A stretch of 64,000 nt of DNA from Pelagadaptatus sp034112445 (GTDB lineage: Bacteria; Pseudomonadota; Gammaproteobacteria; Pseudomonadales; Cellvibrionaceae). A model generated the notes under the pieces. The model saw only the letters and a list, made by a program, of their open reading frames with translations. It made no database searches and was not told the origin of the DNA. Location of the stretch: positions 1 to 64,000 of the forward strand of contig JAWUVI010000035.1 of assembly GCA_034112445.1 (NCBI GenBank). The letters are read 5' to 3'. Made by a program: the position numbers and the translations under genes. Numbering within the stretch: position 1 is the first letter of the stretch; each line of letters begins with the position of its first letter. Of this stretch, positions 26,034-35,007 are shown one piece after another.

Positions 26034-27820
26034 CTCACCGGTTTGGAGCGCGAAGTCAAAAACTTATTAAGCCCAGTGTGCCTATGGCGGTGCTGGTGTT
26101 TATGGTTGGCTGCGCGGTGACTCCCAAGCCGTTAAGCCCAGAAGAAATCAGCCAAATTAACGCAGAAGACAACACCATAATTAAGCACTTAACTCCGGTT
26201 ATTTCAGGAGCTCTCACTTTAGATCAGGCGGTTGAACGTGCTTTGAAATACAACCTTGATCATCGGGTTGCTATCTTTGAGCGGGCCTTGGCTGAAGGGG
26301 ACTTGGCGGTAAGTCGTTTTGATATGATGCCTAAAGTTCTATCTGAAGCCGGTTATGCTTGGCGTGATAATGATTACGCTCGAACCGGCCTTGATGGCAC
26401 TGTTTCTGTTTCTAGTGACACGTCTAACAGAACAACTGATACGACCTTCTACTGGAGCCTACTTGATTTTGGAATGGGCTATTACAACGCCCAAGAAAGT
26501 GCTGATAGGGTGTTGATCTCCAAAGAGCGCCGCCGGAGAGTGACCCTGAATCTCATCCAAAGCGTAAAATCGGCTTTTTGGCGAGCCGCCGCAGCGCAAA
26601 GGCTCAGTGAGCGAGTTGCCGCTACTATAAAAGCAGCTGACCAAGCGTTGGAAAGTTCGCGCCGAGTGTCTAGCAGCCATATTAAGTCACCGGGTAATGC
26701 GTTGCGCTATCAACGCGCACTGCTTGAAAATTTACGTTTATTAGAGAGTGTTAACGCTGAATTGGTCTCTGCCCGTAGCCAGCTAGCTGGGCTAATTGGA
26801 GCTGAGCCTGGCAGTCACGTTAAACTCATTTTCCCCGACGATTACCAGCCGACCAAATTAAATGTACCGGTTTCACGCTTGGAAGAATTTGCTTTAATCA
26901 ACAACCCAGATCTACGCATAAGTCATTATCAAAGTCGCATTGCCGTAACGGAAACTCATAAAGCTTTGCTGTCTATGCTGCCAAATCTGTCGTTTGATTA
27001 TGGGGTTAATTACGATGATGACAGCTATATCATCAATGATAGTTGGTTGGATGCTGGATTTAAGGCGAGCTACAATTTGATGGGTATTCTGTCTTACCCA
27101 CAGCGCAGTAAACAAGCCAAGTTAGGGGTGGATCTTGCGAAAGCCAAACGCATGGCCATTCAGGTGGGAGTGCTCACCCAATTACATTTGTCGCTACAAG
27201 AGCATAAAAGTGCCTATAAGCAATATTCTCGCGCCAGTGAAATATTTATTGTGGAGGATAAGTTGGCACAGTTATCGGCCAACTTAGAAAAAAGCCACAT
27301 GACCAGTCGTTTAGATCGTATTTCGAGTGACGTGAACGCCATTCTTAGTGAAGTGAAGTTATTTAATGCTATCGCGGACGTTGCAGAGTCAAACGTCCGT
27401 ATTCGTACGACCATCGGCGGGCGCTGGCAAGATATGGATGCCAGCTACCCACAGGCTCAGAAGCTGGCGAACGAGACCACAAAGCCGATGAAAAGTGTTG
27501 AGGCGGTTAAAAGTACAAGCCTGAATAACACCAATAAAAGTGTCAATAAACGAGGCATCAAACCGGGTATGTGGGCGCAAATTGGCGCCTATAAGCAGCA
27601 GTCTAATGCTGAACTGAATCGGATTGAATTTGAGAAACAGCTCAATAGCGATAAGCCATCAAGCATTAAAGATTCCCACGCGGTAATTGTGTTACACAAA
27701 AATTTATACCGAGTTTTGGTGGGTCCATTTAAGCAGAAAGACTCGTCCCCACAAGCAAGTGCTCTAGCAAAGTTGGTAGGACATGACGTGGTGGTTAAAG
27801 AGATAAGACGTAAATTATGA
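26015..27820 (+). CDS. TolC-family outer-membrane lipoprotein with C-terminal SPOR domain
   Basis: 601 residues. The N-terminus is a lipoprotein signal (MAVLVFMVGC, Cys33), as in the OprM/NodT branch of TolC proteins. Residues about 60-455 form the outer-membrane efflux fold: LTLDQAVERALKYNLDHRVA, long helical stretches with coiled-coil character, and a second repeat from LEEFALINNPDLRISHYQSRIA. From about residue 515 a SPOR-like domain follows (GMWAQIGAYKQQSNA to YRVLVGPFKQKD), which in other proteins binds denuded peptidoglycan glycans. The fusion makes it much longer than a normal TolC. It overlaps the next gene by four bases (ATGA) and is the first long gene of the secretion cluster. Confidence 0.88.
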   Translation: MFTMWLAHRFGARSQKLIKPSVPMAVLVFMVGCAVTPKPLSPEEISQINAEDNTIIKHLTPVISGALTLDQAVERALKYNLDHRVAIFERALAEGDLAVSRFDMMPKVLSEAGYAWRDNDYARTGLDGTVSVSSDTSNRTTDTTFYWSLLDFGMGYYNAQESADRVLISKERRRRVTLNLIQSVKSAFWRAAAAQRLSERVAATIKAADQALESSRRVSSSHIKSPGNALRYQRALLENLRLLESVNAELVSARSQLAGLIGAEPGSHVKLIFPDDYQPTKLNVPVSRLEEFALINNPDLRISHYQSRIAVTETHKALLSMLPNLSFDYGVNYDDDSYIINDSWLDAGFKASYNLMGILSYPQRSKQAKLGVDLAKAKRMAIQVGVLTQLHLSLQEHKSAYKQYSRASEIFIVEDKLAQLSANLEKSHMTSRLDRISSDVNAILSEVKLFNAIADVAESNVRIRTTIGGRWQDMDASYPQAQKLANETTKPMKSVEAVKSTSLNNTNKSVNKRGIKPGMWAQIGAYKQQSNAELNRIEFEKQLNSDKPSSIKDSHAVIVLHKNLYRVLVGPFKQKDSSPQASALAKLVGHDVVVKEIRRKL

Positions 27821-28584
27821 TGGTCGCGTTGTTACGATTAAGGTGCTTTTTGATGTGGCTATTGGTGAGCTTACTGCCCGTTAGTGGAGTGGTTTTGGCC
27901 CAAGAGCAATTTGCGCTGGATAATCGAGAAATTCGAGCACAGTTAGTCCCTAGCAGACAAACTCAGTTGTCCGCCGAAATAGGAGCCGTAATCAAAAGCA
28001 TATCGGTTCATGAGGGGGATCGTTTTAAGCAGCATCAAGCGCTCATTACCTTTGATTGTGCGTTGCAGGAAGCCCAAATGGGCAAAGCCAAAGCCCAACT
28101 TGCTGGTGCTGAAAATATTCACAGAGGCAACCAGCATTTGTCGACGCTCGATGCGATTGGCCAAGTAGAATTACAGAGCAGTAAAATCGAGGTGCGTAAG
28201 GCCAAAGCGGATATTGTATATCTGGATGTCAGCCTTAAAAAGTGCCAAATAAACGCCCCCTTCCCTGGCCGAGCTGGTGAACTTCAGGCACAAGAGCAGC
28301 AATACGTAAGAATGGGTCAGCCGTTATTGGATATTTTTGATGATTCAGTTTTTGATCTTGAGTTTATCGTTCCATCACGCTGGCTTACGTGGTTTGAGCT
28401 AGGCTATAAGTTCAATGTTTATATTGATGAAACAGACAAAACGTATCCCGTAACATTATCGCGGTTATCGGGTCGTGCTGATCCAGTTAGCCAGTCGATA
28501 AAAGCGATTGCTGTGGTGGAGGGCGAATATCCAGAATTAATCGCCGGAATGAGCGGCCGAATCATGATCCCGCCGCGCGAATAG
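27817..28584 (+). CDS. periplasmic adaptor subunit (HlyD/RND-MFP type), short
   Basis: 255 residues with a signal peptide (hydrophobic core CFLMWLLVSLLPVSGVVLA, cut near residue 28). The two lipoyl half-motifs are visible: SAEIGAVIKSISVHEGDRFKQ with ALITFD, and later INAPFPGRAGELQ. Between them lies a short helical hairpin (about residues 76-135). A beta-barrel-like part ends the protein. Such adaptors bridge an inner-membrane pump and a TolC channel. It has no membrane anchor beyond the signal peptide and no pump gene next to it. Coupled to the TolC-like gene by an ATGA overlap. Confidence 0.85.
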   Translation: MMVALLRLRCFLMWLLVSLLPVSGVVLAQEQFALDNREIRAQLVPSRQTQLSAEIGAVIKSISVHEGDRFKQHQALITFDCALQEAQMGKAKAQLAGAENIHRGNQHLSTLDAIGQVELQSSKIEVRKAKADIVYLDVSLKKCQINAPFPGRAGELQAQEQQYVRMGQPLLDIFDDSVFDLEFIVPSRWLTWFELGYKFNVYIDETDKTYPVTLSRLSGRADPVSQSIKAIAVVEGEYPELIAGMSGRIMIPPRE

Positions 28585-28604
28585 ACCATGCCCCGGAAGT
28601 TATT

Positions 28605-31600
28605 ATGCCCAACAACAGTAGTCCCTATAGACCTAATAGAAATCTGAATCGCTCTGCTCCGGGAATGATGCGATTAGAGCAACGAATCATGTTTGATGGC
28701 GCAGTGGCCGATACGACGGCTGAGGTCATAAATGATGTGCCTGAACTTGAGCTTGTCAGTGAGCCGCAGGTTGATGAGCCCGTAGAAGCTGAATCGACAG
28801 AAACTCAATCAACAAGATCACAATCAACCTCTTCCTCTAGCCTGCTGAATATTGTCGCGCCACTCACCCAATTCAATAAAATCGACTCTGCCCGCGAACT
28901 GGTTGTGGATCATTTGAATCAATGGTTCGAAAGTTCGGACTATCTGGTTCAGGCGCAGCTAATATTTAGTGCCGATGCTGGGAGCAGCTCGTGGCAAAAC
29001 AATGCGCTGTCTTTACGCCAAGATGTTATTAGCGGCGATTATACTATTCGGGTAGAAGTGCGTAGTGATAATGAACTAGATGGTTTACAGGGCGCTTATA
29101 GCCCCGAGGGTACAGCTGGTGAGGCAACCATATACCTCAATCAAAATTGGTTAAGCAGCGCCACAATAGAAGCCGTTGAAGCGGTTTTATTGGAAGAGAT
29201 CGGTCATGATTTTGACTCACGTTTAAATGAAGGCTTAGATACCCAAGGTGATGAAGGCCACGCTTTTGCTGGTTTATTGCTGCACGGTGAAACCAATTAT
29301 GCCTCGGCAATAGCCGATACCGATCAGCAAACGATAGTGATCGATGGGCAGTCGTTATTGGTAGAAGGAGCGGCACCATACAATATTGTGCAAGTAACCT
29401 ATGTGCCGATGGAAGAAGCCGACATAGAAACAGCACTGAATACAATCTCCGGAAGTGCAAGTACAACAATAACAACCACAATTGCGATTGGTGTTTCGGG
29501 AAGCGGCACTGTTGTGGTTTACGATCATTGGGAAGATGGTTACGAGATCGATCTGAGTAATCCGTTGCAAGCGACTACGTTAATATGGGGAGATGGTGAC
29601 TTAACTAATGGTGTTGCACCGGGTACTGCCGATGATCTTATTTTAGTGGATCAGCCCCTCATCATTCAAAACGATGTAGTTTTGGCTAGCCCACAACCCA
29701 CGGACTTTGACGCTAAAGATCGTATCGCGTCAACCGGGCCCATCAGCTTGACAAGAGCTGGGTGGGGATCGGCTAATTCTACAAGCTTAGCGGGTGGCGT
29801 TAATTTAATTGACAGCGCCAATGGCGGTACAAATTATGTTATTCCCATTGGTGAAAGCCTTCTGATTGATGGGTCGATAACCATTTTCCAGTATACGTCA
29901 GCCCATTTAATTGCTTACCAAGATGGTACCAGTGTCGATATAGATCTCGATGCGGATGGTGGTGTAGATACCACGATCACCTTAAATCAGGGTGAGACCT
30001 ATTTTGTGGATGGTGGTCTTGAGGCCGGCGCTACAATTACGGCTGATCAAGATATTGGTGTCTATCTCTTGGCGGGTAATAGCAGCACGGAGAATCGTTG
30101 GTTTACGGTAGCGCCAGTGGAACAATGGTCGGACAGTTATTATGCGCCAGTGGTACAGACCTCTACAACACGGGTATTTGTGTTTCTTTATAACCCAGGT
30201 GCGACGCCTATCGATGTAACCTATGAATCCATCGATGGCTCAGGGCTTGTTTCTACGACTGTCACACTTGCAGCAAACTCGTCTGAATATGTCGAAATGG
30301 CAAGATCAGCAGGGCATTTTTATACTCAAACGGGTGAAAGCTTTTCGGCGCTTGGTGTGGTGGATTCTAGTTTAAACAGTGACTGGAGTTACACCCTTAA
30401 CGCCACTAATTCTTTAACTTCAGAGTTGATTGTACCTTGGGGGCCAGGTAGTCCCAGTCTAGCTACGAATGAAAATCCCGCTTGGATCACCGCAACAGGT
30501 GATACAGAACTGTATATTGATAGTGCCACCGCTGAGGTCTACAGCATAGATTCAGCAGGCGTTTCTAGCGCGGTGGTAGGGGTTATGATGGCGCCCGATA
30601 CCTATCGGTACAGTATTGATCGGCTGCAATCCTATCGTGTGTTTGACACAAGTGATAATGATCAGTCGGGCTTGCGAATCTATACAGTAGACGGAGTTAG
30701 TTTGAGTGCCGCATGGGGGGCGGATGCTTCTAGGGGATCTAGCTTTGATATCGGCACGTCGATCAGCCCGTTCCCGACTTACAGTATTTACAAAAGTGTA
30801 AAAGAATCTTTTCCTGGTGTCAGTGATGGTGATGGCTTAATTGAACTAGGAGAACAAATTGAATACTCATTGACGGTAGAAAATGGCCTGTTAACGGATT
30901 TATTCAATATCAATATAACGGACACTCTTCCGACCAGTGGGATGGTTACTTACGTTCCCTCAAGCACTGTATTGACTGTTTATGATACAGATGGCTCTGT
31001 ACTGGTAACCAACTCTATTGCTGATGTCGCTAGTGATTTACCGTTGCTGGGAGCGGGATACACCATTGCTGATACCAATCCGTCATTGATTGGTAGCCAA
31101 GGAATAGCCAATGGTCAGACGATAACAATAACGTATAGGGCTCAGGTAAGTGACGTTGTCAACCAAGCTATGGCTGACGCTAATTTCAACATCTCTTCAA
31201 GTGCTGGTTTGGGTGGGAATGAGCTTGATGGCTCACCAATTTCTTCAAAGGCGGCCAGTGCTGTATTTACGTTGAGCCTTTCTTCTGATCCAGAGGTTAT
31301 TGTTCTGGATACTAATGATACTGCCGCGGGGGATGAGAGCGTTCCTGAAGACACCTTTTTGGTGGGTCGCAGTTTTAGTCTGTTACCCCTAGGCAATGTT
31401 GCCCAGTTGACGTTTGATGGAACCACAGTGATTTCAGTTGCTGATTTAACCAATACAGTGACTAACCCTATTAGCATTGCTACCACTGAAGGGCAGCTGA
31501 TCATTACTGGGTTTAACGTGGCGACGGGTGAGGTTACATACACCTACCATCCCACGGGATCATTTAGAGATCACAGTGCAGGAGATATAGTCGATAGCAT

Positions 31601-33605
31601 TAATATTGAAGTGACCGATGGCTTGGCGGGAACCGCTAGTAATAACTTGGACATTTTCATTACGCCTGTACCTATCGTTATTATTGATGACAATAATGCT
31701 GCGCTTACTGGTGAGGAGAGTGTCCTAGAGAATCAAGTATTAACGTCTAAAAGCTTTGTTGTTCGCCCCTTAGGAGATGTCGTCAGATTAACCTTTGATG
31801 GCACAACCGATGTAACGGTTGCCCAATTGCTTACCGCAAATATTACCCCTGTTGTGGTAGCAACAGGTAAAGGGGAGTTAACCATTACCAATTTTGATGC
31901 TGTAACAGGTACGGTGACCTATGACTACGACCCTACGGGCACGGAGTGGGATCACAGTTCCGGTGAGGTTATTGATAGCATCAACATTGAAGTCACCGAC
32001 GGTTCAAACGCAACAGCCAATAGCACGTTGGATGTTTTAATTGGTGGCGCAGTTAGAATTATTATTGATGATAACAACACCCCGTTTACGGGTGACGAAA
32101 GTGTGGTTGAAGACAGCTCTATACTGAATCGAACATTCCGAGTATTGCCTTTGGGCGATGTCGCTCAATTGCTTTTCAATAGCACAACGGTAGTATCTGC
32201 GGCCCAATTGGCTACGGCGAATACGGCGGCTGTTGGGGTAATCACCACCGAGGGAACACTAACCATAACAGACTTTAATGCTGCGACGGGCACGGTGAGC
32301 TACAACTATGAACTGACCAGTGGTGGACGTGATCACAGTCTGGGTGAGCTGGTTGAGACAATCAATATTCAAGTGACCGATGGTGGCGGAGCAACAGCTA
32401 ATGATGATCTGGATATTCTGATTACGGATACATCTCCAACGGCGCTTGATGATTCGGAAACCATGCTTGAAAGTGCAGTCATTCACATGGGCAATGTTAT
32501 AACCAGTACCGCAGGAGCCGATATCGCCAGCAGCGATATACCTATGACGGTAGTGGGTCTGGCGGCGGGGGATACCAATACGGAGGTTAGTGATGTTGCT
32601 ACTTTAGCCACAGACATTGCTGGTGAATTTGGGCAGTTGAGCATCAACAGTAGCGGTAACTATGAATACACGCTTGATGTTGCGGCCTACGAAGTCAGAA
32701 CACTTGGTGAGGGTTCATCTTTGCGGGATTACTTCACTTATACCATTGAGGATGCCGATGGTTCGATGAGCCATGCATTGGTTGTTATTTACGTTGAAGG
32801 TGAAGCCAATTATCCCGCGATTTATGTCGATGTGATTGAAGATCCAGCCTCTAATGCCGAGCCCAGTAATCAAGCGGATGGGTCGCTCGCAGCAGATGGT
32901 GTGTACGCTGCTCAGCTGGAGCCTTTTGTTAATCCGGTTGGCACTATAAGCACTAACCCTGCGACGACAACAGAGGCAAATCAACTTTCTAGGCAGACTT
33001 CCGTTACGGGCATAGAGGATGCGCGGGACTTCAGTGAAGTGGCAAGAGATGATGTTGGGGGGTTAGCAAGAGAGTTTATTGCTGACCATGAAATTGAAAT
33101 GGAGCAAGCAGGTCAAAGTAATTCATCGGAACAGCCGATATTTTCGACCACTATTGACTATGACAGAACGGTTACAGACTCAGCTAATCCTATAACTGAA
33201 AATATGGCGGTAACCCCTGACTTTAGTCATGAGTTGAGTTTGCAAAATAAAATACCTCACCAATATTTTAGCAATGGTTCGAGTTTTGACTATGTTATCC
33301 CCGTGGATACGTTTCGCCATACAGATGTTCAAGCCGAGATTGGTTTTTATGCCGTTATGGTGGATGGTAGCCCATTACCTAAATGGCTTGAATTAGATGA
33401 GAAGGGCAAATTCTCGGGAACTCCTCCGTTAGATTATCAGGGCGAACTATTGATTAAAGTGGTTGCCCGTGATGATGCAGGGCGTCAGGTGGACACGTTG
33501 GTAAGAATAAAAGTCGGTGATGCTGCTATGCAAGATACGGCAGTTCCTGAGCAAGGTAAAACCTCGTTGAGCGAACAATTAAAAACACAAAACATAGCGA
33601 ACTGA
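28605..33605 (+). CDS. giant repeat protein with LEPR-XLL-like N-terminus (putative exported adhesin-like substrate)
   Basis: 1666 residues, acidic, with no Sec signal peptide and only two Met-rich basic stretches at the N-terminus. Order: LEPR-XLL-like motif MRLEQRIMFDGA (about 22-33); Ser/Thr/Glu-rich linker; a domain with EEIGHDFD (197-204) and DTQGDEGHAFAGLL, resembling a metalloprotease-like module; a beta-rich region with YDHWEDGYE (306-314) and TRAGWG; a DUF11-like domain (about 724-860); three related repeats of about 125 residues (897-1275); a VCBS/cadherin-like repeat (1275-1400); a disordered stretch; a putative-Ig cadherin-like domain with WLELDEKGKFSGTPPLDYQG (about 1560-1637). 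GGAAG five bases before the ATG supports the start. I infer an exported surface or extracellular protein handled by the flanking transport genes. Confidence 0.85.
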   Translation: MPNNSSPYRPNRNLNRSAPGMMRLEQRIMFDGAVADTTAEVINDVPELELVSEPQVDEPVEAESTETQSTRSQSTSSSSLLNIVAPLTQFNKIDSARELVVDHLNQWFESSDYLVQAQLIFSADAGSSSWQNNALSLRQDVISGDYTIRVEVRSDNELDGLQGAYSPEGTAGEATIYLNQNWLSSATIEAVEAVLLEEIGHDFDSRLNEGLDTQGDEGHAFAGLLLHGETNYASAIADTDQQTIVIDGQSLLVEGAAPYNIVQVTYVPMEEADIETALNTISGSASTTITTTIAIGVSGSGTVVVYDHWEDGYEIDLSNPLQATTLIWGDGDLTNGVAPGTADDLILVDQPLIIQNDVVLASPQPTDFDAKDRIASTGPISLTRAGWGSANSTSLAGGVNLIDSANGGTNYVIPIGESLLIDGSITIFQYTSAHLIAYQDGTSVDIDLDADGGVDTTITLNQGETYFVDGGLEAGATITADQDIGVYLLAGNSSTENRWFTVAPVEQWSDSYYAPVVQTSTTRVFVFLYNPGATPIDVTYESIDGSGLVSTTVTLAANSSEYVEMARSAGHFYTQTGESFSALGVVDSSLNSDWSYTLNATNSLTSELIVPWGPGSPSLATNENPAWITATGDTELYIDSATAEVYSIDSAGVSSAVVGVMMAPDTYRYSIDRLQSYRVFDTSDNDQSGLRIYTVDGVSLSAAWGADASRGSSFDIGTSISPFPTYSIYKSVKESFPGVSDGDGLIELGEQIEYSLTVENGLLTDLFNINITDTLPTSGMVTYVPSSTVLTVYDTDGSVLVTNSIADVASDLPLLGAGYTIADTNPSLIGSQGIANGQTITITYRAQVSDVVNQAMADANFNISSSAGLGGNELDGSPISSKAASAVFTLSLSSDPEVIVLDTNDTAAGDESVPEDTFLVGRSFSLLPLGNVAQLTFDGTTVISVADLTNTVTNPISIATTEGQLIITGFNVATGEVTYTYHPTGSFRDHSAGDIVDSINIEVTDGLAGTASNNLDIFITPVPIVIIDDNNAALTGEESVLENQVLTSKSFVVRPLGDVVRLTFDGTTDVTVAQLLTANITPVVVATGKGELTITNFDAVTGTVTYDYDPTGTEWDHSSGEVIDSINIEVTDGSNATANSTLDVLIGGAVRIIIDDNNTPFTGDESVVEDSSILNRTFRVLPLGDVAQLLFNSTTVVSAAQLATANTAAVGVITTEGTLTITDFNAATGTVSYNYELTSGGRDHSLGELVETINIQVTDGGGATANDDLDILITDTSPTALDDSETMLESAVIHMGNVITSTAGADIASSDIPMTVVGLAAGDTNTEVSDVATLATDIAGEFGQLSINSSGNYEYTLDVAAYEVRTLGEGSSLRDYFTYTIEDADGSMSHALVVIYVEGEANYPAIYVDVIEDPASNAEPSNQADGSLAADGVYAAQLEPFVNPVGTISTNPATTTEANQLSRQTSVTGIEDARDFSEVARDDVGGLAREFIADHEIEMEQAGQSNSSEQPIFSTTIDYDRTVTDSANPITENMAVTPDFSHELSLQNKIPHQYFSNGSSFDYVIPVDTFRHTDVQAEIGFYAVMVDGSPLPKWLELDEKGKFSGTPPLDYQGELLIKVVARDDAGRQVDTLVRIKVGDAAMQDTAVPEQGKTSLSEQLKTQNIAN
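31290..32430 (+). repeat. three tandem protein repeats of about 125 residues
   Basis: Each unit starts with an acidic DxNxTxxxxGxES stretch (TNDTAAGDES, DNNAALTGEES, DNNTPFTGDES), continues with LPLGDVAQL-like and LTITDFNAATGTVxYxY-like strands, and ends with DHSxGExxDSINIEVTDG. The units are diverged at DNA level, so they are old duplications and are not prone to slippage. They resemble extracellular immunoglobulin-like or cadherin-like modules with possible calcium sites. Confidence 0.8.
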
Positions 33606-33639
33606 ATATGAATAGCGATTTTCAATTGGGGCTTCAGCC

Positions 33640-35007
33640 ATGAGCAATACGGCTTCTGGGCACCCAAATTTTGAGCAGCTAGTGCTTTTGGCTAGACGCT
33701 CAAGAGAAGCGCAAACCAGCTCTGAATTGGCTTTTATTGCCGTTAATGAAACTCACCAGCTAGCTCCTTACCGCCAAGCATCCCTGTGGTTCCCTAAACA
33801 AAAGGTTGTGGCTTTATCTGGTGTTGTGGCGCCGGAGGCAAATGCCCCTTACGTGCAATGGCTGGAAAAACTGTGCCGACACCTAACGGATAAAGTTAAA
33901 ACACCACAGTTGCTGGATGCGCACAGTTTCTCCGACTCGGTAACGTCACAATGGAGCGAATGGCTGCCAACCTATGGTGTGTATTTCCCCGTGTATGACC
34001 CAAACACGGGGGGTACGGGCGCCATTATTTTTGCTCGCGAGCAGCCTTGGCAAGATACAGAAATTATCAGGCTGCAAGAGTGGTTAACGATTTGGTCACA
34101 GGCTAATGGCTTATTAAACCAATCCAAACTCTGGCATAGACCGGCTGATGACCTAGCGCTAAGCTCGCGTAAATCAGGGTATTGGGGCTTAAGCTCTGTT
34201 CTGAATTATAAGCTATGGCTGAGTGTGGTAATAATTGCTGCGTTGTTTATCCCAGTGAATTTAACGGTACTGGCTCCTGCACAGTTAATTCCGTTTCAAC
34301 CGGCGTCAGTTCGCGCCCCTATGAACGGTGTTATAGAAAAGGTTCTGGTGGAACCTAATCAGCAAGTAGAGCGACACACGCCTTTGTTTGAATACGATAG
34401 ATCGGAGATTAAAAACCGCATGCAAGTGGCTGAAGGGGCCATTGCTATTTTGGAGGCTGAGTACAGACAAAAATCACAATTGGCTGTGTTTGATCAAAGC
34501 AGTAAAGGCATGCTGGCCATGATTCAGGGGGAAATATCCGAAAAGGCGGTTGAGCTGGAATATCTGAAAGATATTGATAAGCGCAGTCTCGTGCTGGCTC
34601 CCGAAGCTGGCATGGTGTTGTTTGATGATCCTTCTGAGTGGGTAGGGCGGCCAGTCGTAACCGGTGAAAAAATGATGCTGGTAGCTGTTCAAGATGCGGT
34701 TGAAATAGAAGCTTGGCTATCACCGGCTGATGTCATCCCCTTAGATGCAGGTGCGCCTGTGTCTCTGTACCTGAACTCTGACCCGCTACATTCTTTTAGT
34801 GCGCAATTGCGTTATGTGGGTTTTGAAGCTTTACAGCGTCCTGATGGGCATTATGCCTATCGGGTGCGTGCTCGTTTAGATGGTGTAGAGGCTTTGCCTC
34901 AAGTTGGCTTGAAGGGCACGGCAAAAATAGAAGGTGAAGAAGTGACTCTGGCTTACTGGATTTTCCGGCGGCCGCTAGCATCACTGCGCGCATGGTTGGG
35001 CTGGTAA
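33640..35007 (+). CDS. HlyD-family membrane adaptor with GAF-like N-terminal domain
   Basis: 455 residues. Residues about 10-165 look like a degenerate GAF domain (ELAFIAVNETHQLAPYRQASLWF to GAIIFAREQPWQDTE). One membrane helix follows near 190-212 (LWLSVVIIAALFIPVNLTVLA). The rest is a HlyD-like adaptor: first lipoyl half VRAPMNGVIEKVLVEPNQQVERHTPLFEYD, a short coiled coil, second half LVLAPEAGMVLFDDPSEW, then a barrel domain. The GAF part would lie in the cytoplasm, an unusual sensor-plus-adaptor arrangement. The stop overlaps the next ATG (TAATG), so the two should be made together. Confidence 0.85.
   Translation: MSNTASGHPNFEQLVLLARRSREAQTSSELAFIAVNETHQLAPYRQASLWFPKQKVVALSGVVAPEANAPYVQWLEKLCRHLTDKVKTPQLLDAHSFSDSVTSQWSEWLPTYGVYFPVYDPNTGGTGAIIFAREQPWQDTEIIRLQEWLTIWSQANGLLNQSKLWHRPADDLALSSRKSGYWGLSSVLNYKLWLSVVIIAALFIPVNLTVLAPAQLIPFQPASVRAPMNGVIEKVLVEPNQQVERHTPLFEYDRSEIKNRMQVAEGAIAILEAEYRQKSQLAVFDQSSKGMLAMIQGEISEKAVELEYLKDIDKRSLVLAPEAGMVLFDDPSEWVGRPVVTGEKMMLVAVQDAVEIEAWLSPADVIPLDAGAPVSLYLNSDPLHSFSAQLRYVGFEALQRPDGHYAYRVRARLDGVEALPQVGLKGTAKIEGEEVTLAYWIFRRPLASLRAWLGW

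Noticed and set aside
31142..31543. 133-codon frame opposite the giant repeat protein
   Set aside because: Ser/Thr/Val-rich antisense shadow of a repeat region, without a ribosome site or relatives I know.
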